A DNA stretch of 64,000 nucleotides from Catellatospora methionotrophica (GTDB taxonomy: Bacteria > Actinomycetota > Actinomycetes > Mycobacteriales > Micromonosporaceae), in assembly GCF_011297335.1 (NCBI RefSeq), contig NZ_JAAOTJ010000001.1, positions 496,001 to 560,000 on the forward strand. Direction: 5' to 3'. Position numbers and translations under genes: made by a program. This document shows positions 23,168 through 31,209 of the stretch, piece after piece; the stretch's first letter is position 1; the number at the start of each line of letters is the position of its first letter. The notes under the pieces are model-generated. The model was not told where the DNA came from. It made no database searches and worked only from the letters and a program-made list of their open reading frames with translations.

Positions 23168-24172
23168 TCAGGGCTTCCAGAGCACCGCACGGTTCGTGCC
23201 GTCCGCCGCGCGCGCCCAGCCGACGACCTGGCTGGCGTTGTTGATCCGGGTCGCGCCGGCCTGCCCGCCGGGCACGAGGCTCGGCAGGCTGTGCACCACG
23301 CCGGTCTCGGACCAGTACACCGCGCGGCTGATGTTGTTGTTGCCGGTGTTGGCGCTGCCGACCGCGTCGCCGTCGGCGTTGATGCCCGTCGGCCAGACCC
23401 GGTCCGCGCCTGCGGGGACCTGCAGCGGCCGCGTGGAGCCGTCGGCCTTCCACACGTACGCCCGCTCGGCCGGCGCGTACTCGGTGACGGTGACGTCGCC
23501 CGCCGCGTTGACGCCGCCGGACCAGGCACCGGCCACCCCGGCCAGCGCGACCACACCGTTCACCCACCGGGCGGCCAGGTCACGGCAGTCACCGGCGATC
23601 ACACCGCTGCCGTTGACCTGCACGGGCACGAACCTGCGCCAGTCCAGATCGGAGCCGCCGGTCACGTCCTCCACGACGGTCGTCACGCCGTTCTCCCAGC
23701 GGAAGCCCCGCCGTCCGAAGCCCGGATCGAAGCCGTGGCCGACCACGACACCCGCGTCGTTGACGTCGTCGGCGTAGCTCTCCGCCGGGCCGATCGCGAT
23801 CATGGGCTGCCCCGGCCGCCACAGGAACGCGCGGCTGGAGACGTTGTCGGCGAGCGTGCTGGTGCCCGTGATCCAGCCGTTGTTGTTGATCCCGGTGACG
23901 TTGACCCGCTGCCCGCCAAGGGAGCCGAGGTCGGTCAGGACACCATTCTTCCAGCGGAACCCGCGGGAGACCTGACCCGCGGAGCTGTTGCCGACTACGA
24001 CACCGTGCTCGTTGAGGTCGGTGGCGACGCTGTCGGTCATCCCGGGCAGCAGGCCCAGCCCGATGATCTGCGGACCGGCCGCGGCGGCCGGGGACGCCGC
24101 CAGCGGCGCGGTGGCGGCCGCGACGACGGCGGACACGCCGATGGACAGCACTTGACGACGATCTGCCTTCAA
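23168..24172 (-). CDS. Secreted HAF-repeat protein
   Basis: 334 aa if started at the TTG just before KADRRQVL; a GTG at 24229 would add 19 residues. Both starts lack a good ribosome site, so the 5' end is uncertain. A twin-arginine-like signal (ADRRQVLSIGVSAVVAAATA) precedes an Ala-rich cleavage region. The mature part is a chain of about seven repeats of 35-45 residues: D(V/L)N..G.VVG..., G(F/A)RW.NG, typical of the extracellular HAF family (VATDLNEHGVVVGNSS, RGFRWKNGVLTDLGSLGG, GINNNGWITGTS). Function of HAF proteins is unknown; they probably form a propeller or solenoid. Confidence 0.8.
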   Translation of the reverse strand: MKADRRQVLSIGVSAVVAAATAPLAASPAAAAGPQIIGLGLLPGMTDSVATDLNEHGVVVGNSSAGQVSRGFRWKNGVLTDLGSLGGQRVNVTGINNNGWITGTSTLADNVSSRAFLWRPGQPMIAIGPAESYADDVNDAGVVVGHGFDPGFGRRGFRWENGVTTVVEDVTGGSDLDWRRFVPVQVNGSGVIAGDCRDLAARWVNGVVALAGVAGAWSGGVNAAGDVTVTEYAPAERAYVWKADGSTRPLQVPAGADRVWPTGINADGDAVGSANTGNNNISRAVYWSETGVVHSLPSLVPGGQAGATRINNASQVVGWARAADGTNRAVLWKP

Positions 24173-24396
24173 CAGGCGCTCGCTTTCTCGATGGCGAACC
24201 CGGGCCGCACTGCTCCCAGGCGTGATCACCGCAGTATGCCCCGTGCCGGGTGACCTGCCATCGGCGTGACGATCGGGGGCTGATCCTCCATTGGCGACAC
24301 TGCGGTCGGCTGTTGAGACAGACTGCTCACCACCGGCTGTCGCGATGGCGACGCACCCGATGACATCGGCCGCCCGGCGGCTATCGGCGCAGCGCG

Positions 24397-26346
24397 CTAC
24401 GGGCCGGTCGGCTCGTGCGGCCTCGCGCCGCGTGCCCGGCCGTTGATCCGGACCGGGCCTTTGCCCGGCCGCCCGTCGTCCTGTGCCCGCGCCTGGTACA
24501 TGGCCTCGTCGGCGCGGGCCATCAGATCCTCGATCGTGCCCGGCGTGTCGTGGTCGAAGACCGTCGCCCCGACGGTGACGGCGAGCCGGTAGTGCTCCCG
24601 GGCCGACTCGTTGTGGCGGGCGACCCGTTCGCGCAGGCGCCCGGCCCACTGGTCGGCGTCGCCGAGCGTGCTCGCCTCGGTGAGCATCACGCAGAACTCG
24701 TCGCCGCCGATGCGCCCGAGCACGTCGTGGCGGCGGATGCTGGCGCGGAGCAGGTCAGCCGCGCTCAGCAGGGCGCTGTCGCCCGCGCTGTGGCCGTGCC
24801 GGTCGTTGATCGCCTTGAGCCCGTCGACGTCGATGAACAGCAGCACCCCGGCGCGGCGGGCCTGGCGGGCCAAGGCCAGCTCGGTGCGGGCGGCGAGCAG
24901 GAAACCCCGGCGGTTGTTGACCCCGGTCAGCTCGTCGACGACGGCGAGCTGGCGCAGCTCGTCGGCCATCCGGTGCTCGGCGGTGATGTCGGTGAACGCG
25001 GTCAGCACGTACCGGATGCGCTCGCCCTCACGGATCGGCGCGGCCACCACGCGCAGGTGCCGCCGCTGCGCGCCGTGTTCGACCTCGATGTCGTCGACGC
25101 TGCTGACGTTTCCGCGCAGCGCCTGCACGAGCGGCAGGCGTTCGGGCGGGAACGGCTCGGCGGTGCCGCTGGTGAACAGGTGCGGGTAGCCGTCGTAGCC
25201 AATGACCTGTGCGGGGTCGTAGCCGAGCAGGTGGCCGGCCACCTTGTTGACGTACACGGGCCGGGCTGTCTCGGCGTCGCGTACGTCGACCCCGATGGGT
25301 ATGGCCTCCAGGAACTGCTGCAGGCGCTGCCGCTCCGCGTGCCCGGCCTTGATGATCTTCGAGATCAGGTCGCCGACGCGCAGCATCAGCAGCACGAACA
25401 TGAGCGCCGAGGCGCAGGCGAGGATGATCGGTATCGCCCGGTGCCCCTTGCTCACCGTGGCGACGACCATCCCCGGCGCGAGGATGCCGCACAGCCCGAG
25501 CGCGATGAGCCTGACCCGGCCCGCGATGCGCGGCTGCTCGCGTTCGGCGGTGACGGCCCGCATCGCCGGATGCAGCGCGGCGACGCCCATGAACAGGAAC
25601 GACGCCAGGTAGCCGAGGAACGACCAGTCGCCGTCCTGCCCGGCGCTGCGGACCTGGCCCAGGCCGTAGGCGATGTCGGCCAGCAGTAGCGCCGCCGCCC
25701 AGGCGGCCAGCGGGGCGAGCGCGCCACGGGCGCCTCCGGCGCCCAGGAACAGCCTGATCGCCAGTACCAGGAAGATCATGTCAAGGAACGGGTAGATCCC
25801 GGCGAGCAGCTGACCGTACGGGGTGAGTGAGGTCTCGGCCAGTTGCGGTGCGACGACGAGCACCAGGTTCACGCAACTGAACGCGATGGCGATGATGAGG
25901 GCGTCGAGCATCGCCGACCAGTCCCCGCCGACCCGGCGGGCCCGGATGAGCTGCAGTAGCGCGAGCGCGCTGATCAGGTAGGAGAGCAGGAACAGTTCGG
26001 CGCTCGGTGACGGGAAGGCCGTGGGCCGGCCCTCGACCGCCGGGGCGAGATACCAGGTGATGTTCGCCGCCAGGTAGACGGCCTGGCCGGTGGCGAGCAG
26101 GTACCACGGCTGCCGCCGGGTGGGCCGGTGCAGCCGGATGCCGACCAGGATCGCCAGCACGGAGGCGAGGTTCGCCACCGTGAAGACGATCGCCTGGGCC
26201 AGGTCGTGGCCGTTGGCGGTCACGTAGGCCGCCAGCAGGGCCAGCCACAGGATCGCGTACCCCAGCCAGGATCGTTCCCTAACGCCTCTGCACGGTCCTC
26301 CAGCGCCGTCGATGGGGGGCGTGCGGGCGCCTGCGTCTGCGGACAT
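24397..26346 (-). CDS. Membrane diguanylate cyclase with PAS and GGDEF domains
   Basis: 649 aa from the ATG of MSADAGAR (an upstream ATG at 26388 would add 14 residues). About eight transmembrane helices fill residues 20-300, a MASE-like membrane sensor. A PAS domain (about 325-455; FLEAIPIGVDVRDAET, YVNKVAGHLLGYDPAQV) and a GGDEF domain (about 480-635) follow. The signature GGDEF is intact near residue 547, and the inhibitory I-site RxxD (RRHD) lies exactly five residues before it. It should therefore make c-di-GMP and be feedback-inhibited. The gene stands alone and is divergent from the WD40-like gene. Together with the EAL protein at 8134 it gives both synthesis and breakdown of c-di-GMP in this window. 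Confidence 0.94.
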   Translation of the reverse strand: MSADAGARTPPIDGAGGPCRGVRERSWLGYAILWLALLAAYVTANGHDLAQAIVFTVANLASVLAILVGIRLHRPTRRQPWYLLATGQAVYLAANITWYLAPAVEGRPTAFPSPSAELFLLSYLISALALLQLIRARRVGGDWSAMLDALIIAIAFSCVNLVLVVAPQLAETSLTPYGQLLAGIYPFLDMIFLVLAIRLFLGAGGARGALAPLAAWAAALLLADIAYGLGQVRSAGQDGDWSFLGYLASFLFMGVAALHPAMRAVTAEREQPRIAGRVRLIALGLCGILAPGMVVATVSKGHRAIPIILACASALMFVLLMLRVGDLISKIIKAGHAERQRLQQFLEAIPIGVDVRDAETARPVYVNKVAGHLLGYDPAQVIGYDGYPHLFTSGTAEPFPPERLPLVQALRGNVSSVDDIEVEHGAQRRHLRVVAAPIREGERIRYVLTAFTDITAEHRMADELRQLAVVDELTGVNNRRGFLLAARTELALARQARRAGVLLFIDVDGLKAINDRHGHSAGDSALLSAADLLRASIRRHDVLGRIGGDEFCVMLTEASTLGDADQWAGRLRERVARHNESAREHYRLAVTVGATVFDHDTPGTIEDLMARADEAMYQARAQDDGRPGKGPVRINGRARGARPHEPTGP

Positions 26347-26590
26347 GAGCACCGCCTTCGGCCACCGCGGTCTCGTCCGGGTGCTCACCCGGCGATACGG
26401 AGACCAAATGTGACTTTACTTCAGGATTCAGATGGTCCTCCGCCTTCGCGTAACGTCTGACGATCCGGCCCCACCGGCACCACGGCCACCGGGGAGGTGG
26501 CGTTTCGTTCCCGAGGGGGCGGGCGTCACCCTCAGGGCGGGCCTGCCCCGCTACGCTCCGGCCGAAGACGGGGACGACGGAGGAGACGCC

Positions 26591-27862
26591 ATGGATTCCA
26601 CCCTGCGGGAGCTCCTTGCCGCCGCGCCCTCGGCCGAAGCCTGGCGAGAGGTGTGCCGCCTGCTCGCCGACGCCGGGCCCCGGGACATGCTCGCGGCCGT
26701 GTCGCATCTGCGGACCTGGCCTGCCGATCTGCGGCCGATGCCCGACGGCTGGTGGGACGAGCGCGGCCGGGGCGTGCACCGTCCCTGGCACGCGGCGGCG
26801 GCCTGGCGTGCGCTCGGGGACCTCGAAGACGTCCAGAACGGCCGCCCGCCCGCCGCCGGGGCCGACGATGGCGACGAGACCGACTTCGCGTGCTTCTCCG
26901 AGGGCGCCACCGCGGTCGCCGTTCCGGCTGACCCGAGCTGGCTGCTGCTGTGCGCCGCCGCCGAGTGGCACCACAACGGCGGCGACATCGTCGTATGGGG
27001 CACCGGCGGCCAAACCGCCCCGGCGATGCTGCTCGACGGGTCCGGCTTCCACGACGAGGCGCTCGACGCCCAGCTCAGCCCGGACGGAACCGTCGCGGTG
27101 TGTTCGGTCGAGGGGCGGCTGCACGCCTGGCGGACGCCCGGCGGCGAGCCGCTGTGGCAGCTCGCGCTCGCCGAGACCACCGACCCCGCCGACGGCGACA
27201 TGGCGCACACGGCGGTCCGCATCGGGTTCAGCGGCGACGGGCGGCGGGTCGTGGCGGGCTCGGCGGCGCGGGGCGTCCACCTCGTCGACACCGGCACCGG
27301 CGAGCTGCTGCACCACGTGCGCGCCGCATACTGCGGGCCGGTGGCGCTGGACCGGGACGGTGCGCGGCTCGCGCACGCGGGCACGTCCGGCGGGGTCGTC
27401 GTTCGCGACGCCGCGACCGGCGCGGTCCTGCTGTGCCACGACACCGGCCTGGCCGCCGTCAACGCCCTGGCGTTCGCCCCCGACGGCACCGGCCTCGCCG
27501 TCGCGGGCGGCCTGCCGGACACCGGCGGCTCCCGGCACGTACGCCCCGCGGCGTGCGTGCTGGACCTGGCCGGGAACACGGTGACGGGTACGCGCCTGGT
27601 CATGCCGTCCGGCGTCCCGGCGAAGCTCGCGGCGGACTCGCCACTGGCGGCGGTGTCGACCCGGTGCGTGTGGGGTGGACACGGCCCGCTGGTCAACGCG
27701 GTCGACGACGCCGGTGCGGTGCTGTTCGACGCCACGGGTCAGGTGCTGTGGACCGCACCGGAGATGACGGTGGGCGGTTTCTCCGCCGACGGCCGTGTCC
27801 TGGTGACCGTCGGCGAGGACGTGACCGCCGTCCTGCTCGACGGTCTGGTGACGCCGCGTTAG
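26591..27862 (+). CDS. WD40-like repeat protein, cytosolic
   Basis: 423 aa from an ATG with AGGAG 5 bases upstream. No signal peptide. The N-terminal 90 residues are helical (STLRELLAAAPSAEAWREV). The rest has propeller-type repeats: DAQLSPDGTVAVCSVEGRLHAW, GFSGDGRRVVAGSAARGVHLVDTGTGELL, AFAPDGTGLAVAGGL, each with the FSPDG-like turn followed by strands. About six blades are visible. Such proteins act as scaffolds in actinomycete regulatory complexes; no partner is adjacent. The stop overlaps the convergent monooxygenase stop by four bases. Confidence 0.75.
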   Translation: MDSTLRELLAAAPSAEAWREVCRLLADAGPRDMLAAVSHLRTWPADLRPMPDGWWDERGRGVHRPWHAAAAWRALGDLEDVQNGRPPAAGADDGDETDFACFSEGATAVAVPADPSWLLLCAAAEWHHNGGDIVVWGTGGQTAPAMLLDGSGFHDEALDAQLSPDGTVAVCSVEGRLHAWRTPGGEPLWQLALAETTDPADGDMAHTAVRIGFSGDGRRVVAGSAARGVHLVDTGTGELLHHVRAAYCGPVALDRDGARLAHAGTSGGVVVRDAATGAVLLCHDTGLAAVNALAFAPDGTGLAVAGGLPDTGGSRHVRPAACVLDLAGNTVTGTRLVMPSGVPAKLAADSPLAAVSTRCVWGGHGPLVNAVDDAGAVLFDATGQVLWTAPEMTVGGFSADGRVLVTVGEDVTAVLLDGLVTPR

Positions 27863-28980
27863 GCCTCACCGTTGAGGACGCTGCTGACGCCGCGCAGCTG
27901 TGCCGCGTACGCCGCGGTGATGGCGCTGCGCGGGATGAGGCTGGTGAGCAGCCGCAGTGCCGCGGGCACGGGTTTGTTGGTCCGTTCGCTGGCCGCCCGG
28001 CGGGAGACCTTGCGGACCCGTGGCGCGCGCAGCCGTTCGTAGCGCCGCAGCGCGTCGGCGGGTGAGCTCCGGGTCTCGCGAAGCACCCGGTTGAGCACCC
28101 ACGCGTCTTCGAGCGCCTGGTTGGCGCCCTGGGCCTGGGTGGGCGGGAAGGCGTGCGCGGCGTCGCCGAGCAGCGTCACCCCTGCTCTGCCCCACTGGTC
28201 CGGGATGCGGTGGGTGACGTGGCGGAACGCCTCCAGGTCCGCGTCGCGGATCTCGTTCAGCAGCGCCGCGACCAGCGGACCGTAGCCGGCGAAACGTTCG
28301 GCCAGCGCGGCGGCGGGTGACCCGGTGAGCGGCTGGTGCACGTCGAACCACCACTGCAGCAGTCCGCCGCCGGAGGGCAGCATGCCGACGAGCCCGGCGG
28401 GTCCGACGACGCAGACGCCGGTGCTGCCGGACGCGAGTTCGGGCAGCACCGCTGTCAGGCCCTGCCAGGTGGTCCATTGATTCTCGGCGGCGGGCGCCGG
28501 ATCGACGACCGCGCGGCGTACGGCGGAACGGTGGCCGTCCGCGCCGACCAGGACATCGGCCTCGTGCCGGGTGCCCGTGGCGTCGGTGACGGTGATCCGG
28601 TTCTCGCCGACCTCGACGCCGACGATCTCGCGGGAGAACTCGACGTCGACGCCCATGGCCAGGTGCTCGATCAGCCGCGCGCGGGGCGTGCTGACGACGG
28701 GGAAGCCGATGCGGCGCGCGACGCCGGCCAGGTCGGCGGTGACCATCGTCGCCCCGGCCGCGGTGTCGAACCGCAGGGTGTCCAGCCGCCCGCCGAAGCC
28801 CGCGAGGGGCACGCCGAGTCCGGCGAGCGCGGCCGCCCCGTTGCTGAAGACCGTGAACGCGGCGCCTCCGGTACGCAGCGCGGGCGCGGCCTCCAGCACC
28901 CGCACCCGGTGACCGGAGCCGGTCAGGCCGCGGGCCAGGGCCAGTCCGCCGACGCCGCCTCCGGCGATCAGAATCTCCAC
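27859..28980 (-). CDS. FAD-dependent monooxygenase (PHBH-fold)
   Basis: 373 aa from the GTG of (V)EILIAGGG, which has GGAGA 5 bases upstream; a GTG five codons earlier has no such site. FAD motif GGGVGGLALARGL at the N-terminus, the DG motif VGADGHRSAVRR near residue 155, and the GD motif LLGDAAHAFPPTQAQGAN near residue 275 place it in the class A flavin monooxygenases (aromatic hydroxylase or TetX-like). It probably hydroxylates a small aromatic or a drug. It is divergent from a TetR-family gene, and the shared 56-base gap holds a palindromic operator, so the regulator most likely controls this enzyme in response to its substrate. Confidence 0.92.
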   Translation of the reverse strand: MEILIAGGGVGGLALARGLTGSGHRVRVLEAAPALRTGGAAFTVFSNGAAALAGLGVPLAGFGGRLDTLRFDTAAGATMVTADLAGVARRIGFPVVSTPRARLIEHLAMGVDVEFSREIVGVEVGENRITVTDATGTRHEADVLVGADGHRSAVRRAVVDPAPAAENQWTTWQGLTAVLPELASGSTGVCVVGPAGLVGMLPSGGGLLQWWFDVHQPLTGSPAAALAERFAGYGPLVAALLNEIRDADLEAFRHVTHRIPDQWGRAGVTLLGDAAHAFPPTQAQGANQALEDAWVLNRVLRETRSSPADALRRYERLRAPRVRKVSRRAASERTNKPVPAALRLLTSLIPRSAITAAYAAQLRGVSSVLNGEA

Positions 28981-29001
28981 GACATCTCCGTTCACTACGA
29001 T

Positions 29002-29013
29002 CGTTGTACAACG
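29002..29013. promoter_or_regulatory. TetR operator between divergent monooxygenase and regulator
   Basis: CGTTGTACAACG is a perfect 12-bp palindrome, extended by partly matching ATC/GAT flanks, centred in the 56-base gap. It covers the -35 position of the TetR gene and lies just upstream of the monooxygenase leader, so one bound dimer could shut both. Confidence 0.7.
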
Positions 29014-29023
29014 GATGGTGCCA

Positions 29024-29029
29024 TATAAT
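29024..29029 (+). promoter_or_regulatory. Consensus -10 TATAAT, leaderless start of TetR gene
   Basis: TATAAT ends 6 bases before the GTG at 29036, so the transcript should begin at or next to the start codon. The -35 position (29001-29006, TCGTTG) is weak and lies inside the operator. Confidence 0.6.
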
Positions 29030-29035
29030 CACCGG

Positions 29036-29704
29036 GTGCCACCACCCAACGAGCAGCGGCGGGCGTCACTCGCGGACGCCGCCATCGCGCTGCTGGTCGA
29101 GTCCGGGGTCCACGGCGTCACCCACCGGGCCGTCGACCACCGGGCCGGGCTGCCCGCCGGGACCGCGTCGAACTACTTCCGCACCCGCGAGGCGCTGCTC
29201 GTGGCGACGGCCCGGCGCGTGATCGAGCAGCACCAGGCCGACATGGCGCAGGCCGCCCGCGACCACGACCCGTCAGCGGGGCGCGGCACGGCCGCCGACG
29301 ACCGCACGCGCGCGATCGACCTGATCACTGGCTCGCTCCTGCTATCCGCGGGCCAGCACCGCACGCGGTATCTCGCGATCTTCGAGTTGCGCCTGGAAGG
29401 CCTGCGCAGACCGGCCCTGGCGGCCGCGATCGACGACCTGAGCGCGGCGATGGCCGACTTCACCGGCGGCCACCACGCCGAGGTGGGGCTCCCGATCCCA
29501 CCGGCCGCCATCCCGGCGATGCTCGTGATGTACGGCGGCGCACTGTTCGCCCTGGTGACCGGCCCGGCCGAGCTGGTGACCCCGGAGGCGGTCCGGCCGC
29601 TGGCCGTGGCCATCGTCGACGGCGGACTCGCCGCCGGACACGACGCCGCCGGGCAGAGCGTCCATCCGACCGCCGCCGGACACGCCACGCAGATCAGCGG
29701 GTAA
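29036..29704 (+). CDS. TetR family transcriptional regulator
   Basis: 222 aa from a GTG that I choose because TATAAT ends 6 bases upstream and the upstream ATG would lie in the promoter. N-terminal HTH about residues 5-52: RRASLADAAIALLVESGVHG, THRAVDHRAGLPAGTASNYFRT with the usual recognition helix ending in YF. Ligand domain about 70-205. Divergent from the FAD monooxygenase, it probably represses that gene and itself through the CGTTGTACAACG site and is released by the enzyme's substrate (inference). Confidence 0.92.
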   Translation: MPPPNEQRRASLADAAIALLVESGVHGVTHRAVDHRAGLPAGTASNYFRTREALLVATARRVIEQHQADMAQAARDHDPSAGRGTAADDRTRAIDLITGSLLLSAGQHRTRYLAIFELRLEGLRRPALAAAIDDLSAAMADFTGGHHAEVGLPIPPAAIPAMLVMYGGALFALVTGPAELVTPEAVRPLAVAIVDGGLAAGHDAAGQSVHPTAAGHATQISG

Positions 29705-29732
29705 CAGCGTCGGCCTGGCCGACAATGGCACC

Positions 29733-31193
29733 ATGCGCCGCTGGCTGTTCGCCGATCAGCTCGGACCACACTTCCTCGACGAACCCGGCCAGCCGGTGCT
29801 GCTCGTCGAGTCCAAGTCGGTGTTCCGCCGCCGCGCCTTCCACCGCCAGAAGGCGCACCTGGTGCTGTCCGCGCTGCGCCACCGCGCCGCCGAACTCGGC
29901 GACCAGGCACTGCACCTGCGCACCGAGACCTACCGCGAGGCGCTGGCCAAGGTACGCGAACCGCTCGACGCCTGCCACCCGACGTCGCGCGCCGCGCGGG
30001 ACCTGCTGCGCGCGACCGGGGTCACCGTGCACGGCCCGCGTGGCTTCGTCACGTCCCCCGACCAGTTCACGGCCTGGGCGGCCGGGAAGCGGCGGCTGCG
30101 CATGGAGGACTTCTACCGGCACGCCCGCGTCCTGCACGACGTGCTCATGGACGGCGACGAGCCCACCGGAGGGCGCTGGAACCTCGACGCCGACAACCGC
30201 GAGCCGCCCCCGGCCGACGGCAGGCTGGACGTGCCGCCCCCGCCGATGCCCGCCGAGGACGACATCGACGCCGAGGTCCGCGCCGATCTCGACCGCTGGC
30301 AGGAGGAAGGCATCGTCTTCACCGGACGCGACGGGCCCCGGCTGTTCCCGGTCACGCACGCCGAGGCCGACGCCCGGCTGCGGCACTTCGTCACGCACCG
30401 GCTCGCCGCCTTCGGCCCGTACGAGGACGCGATGCTCACCGGCGACCCGTGGCTGGCGCACAGCATGCTGTCCGCGCCGCTCAACCTCGGCCTGCTGGAC
30501 CCGCTCGACGCCGTGCACCGGGCCGAGGCCGCCCACCGCGCCGGGCGGGTGCCGCTGGCCAGCGCGGAGGGCTTCATCCGGCAGCTCATCGGCTGGCGCG
30601 ACTACATCTGGCACCTGTACTGGCACCTCGGCGAGCGCTACCCCAGCTCGAACAAGCTCGCCGCGCGCCGCGCGCTCCCCCGCTGGTTCGCCGACCTCGA
30701 CGCCGACGCCGTGCAGGCCCGCTGCCTGTCCGACGTGCTCGCCGGGGTGCGCGACCGCGGCTGGGTGCACCACATCCCCCGGCTGATGGTGCTGGGCAAC
30801 TACGCGTTGCAGCGCGGCTGGCAGCCCGCCGCACTGGCCGACTGGTACCACCGCAACTTCGTCGACGGCTACGAGTGGGTGATGACCGCCAACGTCGTCG
30901 GCATGAGCCAGTACGCCGACGCGGGCGCGATCACCACCAAGCCGTACGCGGCCGGGGGCGCGTACCTGAACCGGATGAGCGACTACTGCGGCCCGTGCCG
31001 CTACGACCCGCGCCACCGGCTCGGCGACGACGCCTGCCCCTACACGGCCGGGTACTGGGCGTTCCTGGACCGCAACCGGGAGCGGCTGCACGGCAACGTC
31101 CGGCTCGCCCAGCCGCTGCGCCAGCTCGACCGGCTGGCCGATCTGGACGCCGTCGTCGAGCAGGAGCGCCACCGCGGCTCGCACGCGCCCTGA
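29733..31193 (+). CDS. FeS-cluster cryptochrome/photolyase (DPRP, PhrB-like)
   Basis: 486 aa, usual length of the family. N-terminal Rossmann-like antenna domain opens with RRWLFADQLGPHF; the FAD-binding helical domain carries GFIRQLIGWRDYIWHLYW and the conserved VMTANVVGMSQYADAG. Four cysteines match the iron-sulfur ligands of Agrobacterium PhrB: one near residue 330 (ARCLSDV), the pair in YCGPC (about 419 and 422), and one near 435 (DACPYT); the last two are 13 residues apart as in PhrB. It should repair (6-4) photoproducts using FAD, a ribolumazine-type antenna and a 4Fe-4S cluster (family knowledge). The gene lies 28 bases after the TetR stop; no strong ribosome site. Confidence 0.93.
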   Translation: MRRWLFADQLGPHFLDEPGQPVLLVESKSVFRRRAFHRQKAHLVLSALRHRAAELGDQALHLRTETYREALAKVREPLDACHPTSRAARDLLRATGVTVHGPRGFVTSPDQFTAWAAGKRRLRMEDFYRHARVLHDVLMDGDEPTGGRWNLDADNREPPPADGRLDVPPPPMPAEDDIDAEVRADLDRWQEEGIVFTGRDGPRLFPVTHAEADARLRHFVTHRLAAFGPYEDAMLTGDPWLAHSMLSAPLNLGLLDPLDAVHRAEAAHRAGRVPLASAEGFIRQLIGWRDYIWHLYWHLGERYPSSNKLAARRALPRWFADLDADAVQARCLSDVLAGVRDRGWVHHIPRLMVLGNYALQRGWQPAALADWYHRNFVDGYEWVMTANVVGMSQYADAGAITTKPYAAGGAYLNRMSDYCGPCRYDPRHRLGDDACPYTAGYWAFLDRNRERLHGNVRLAQPLRQLDRLADLDAVVEQERHRGSHAP

Positions 31194-31209
31194 TCGCCAC
31201 AGGACGGGG

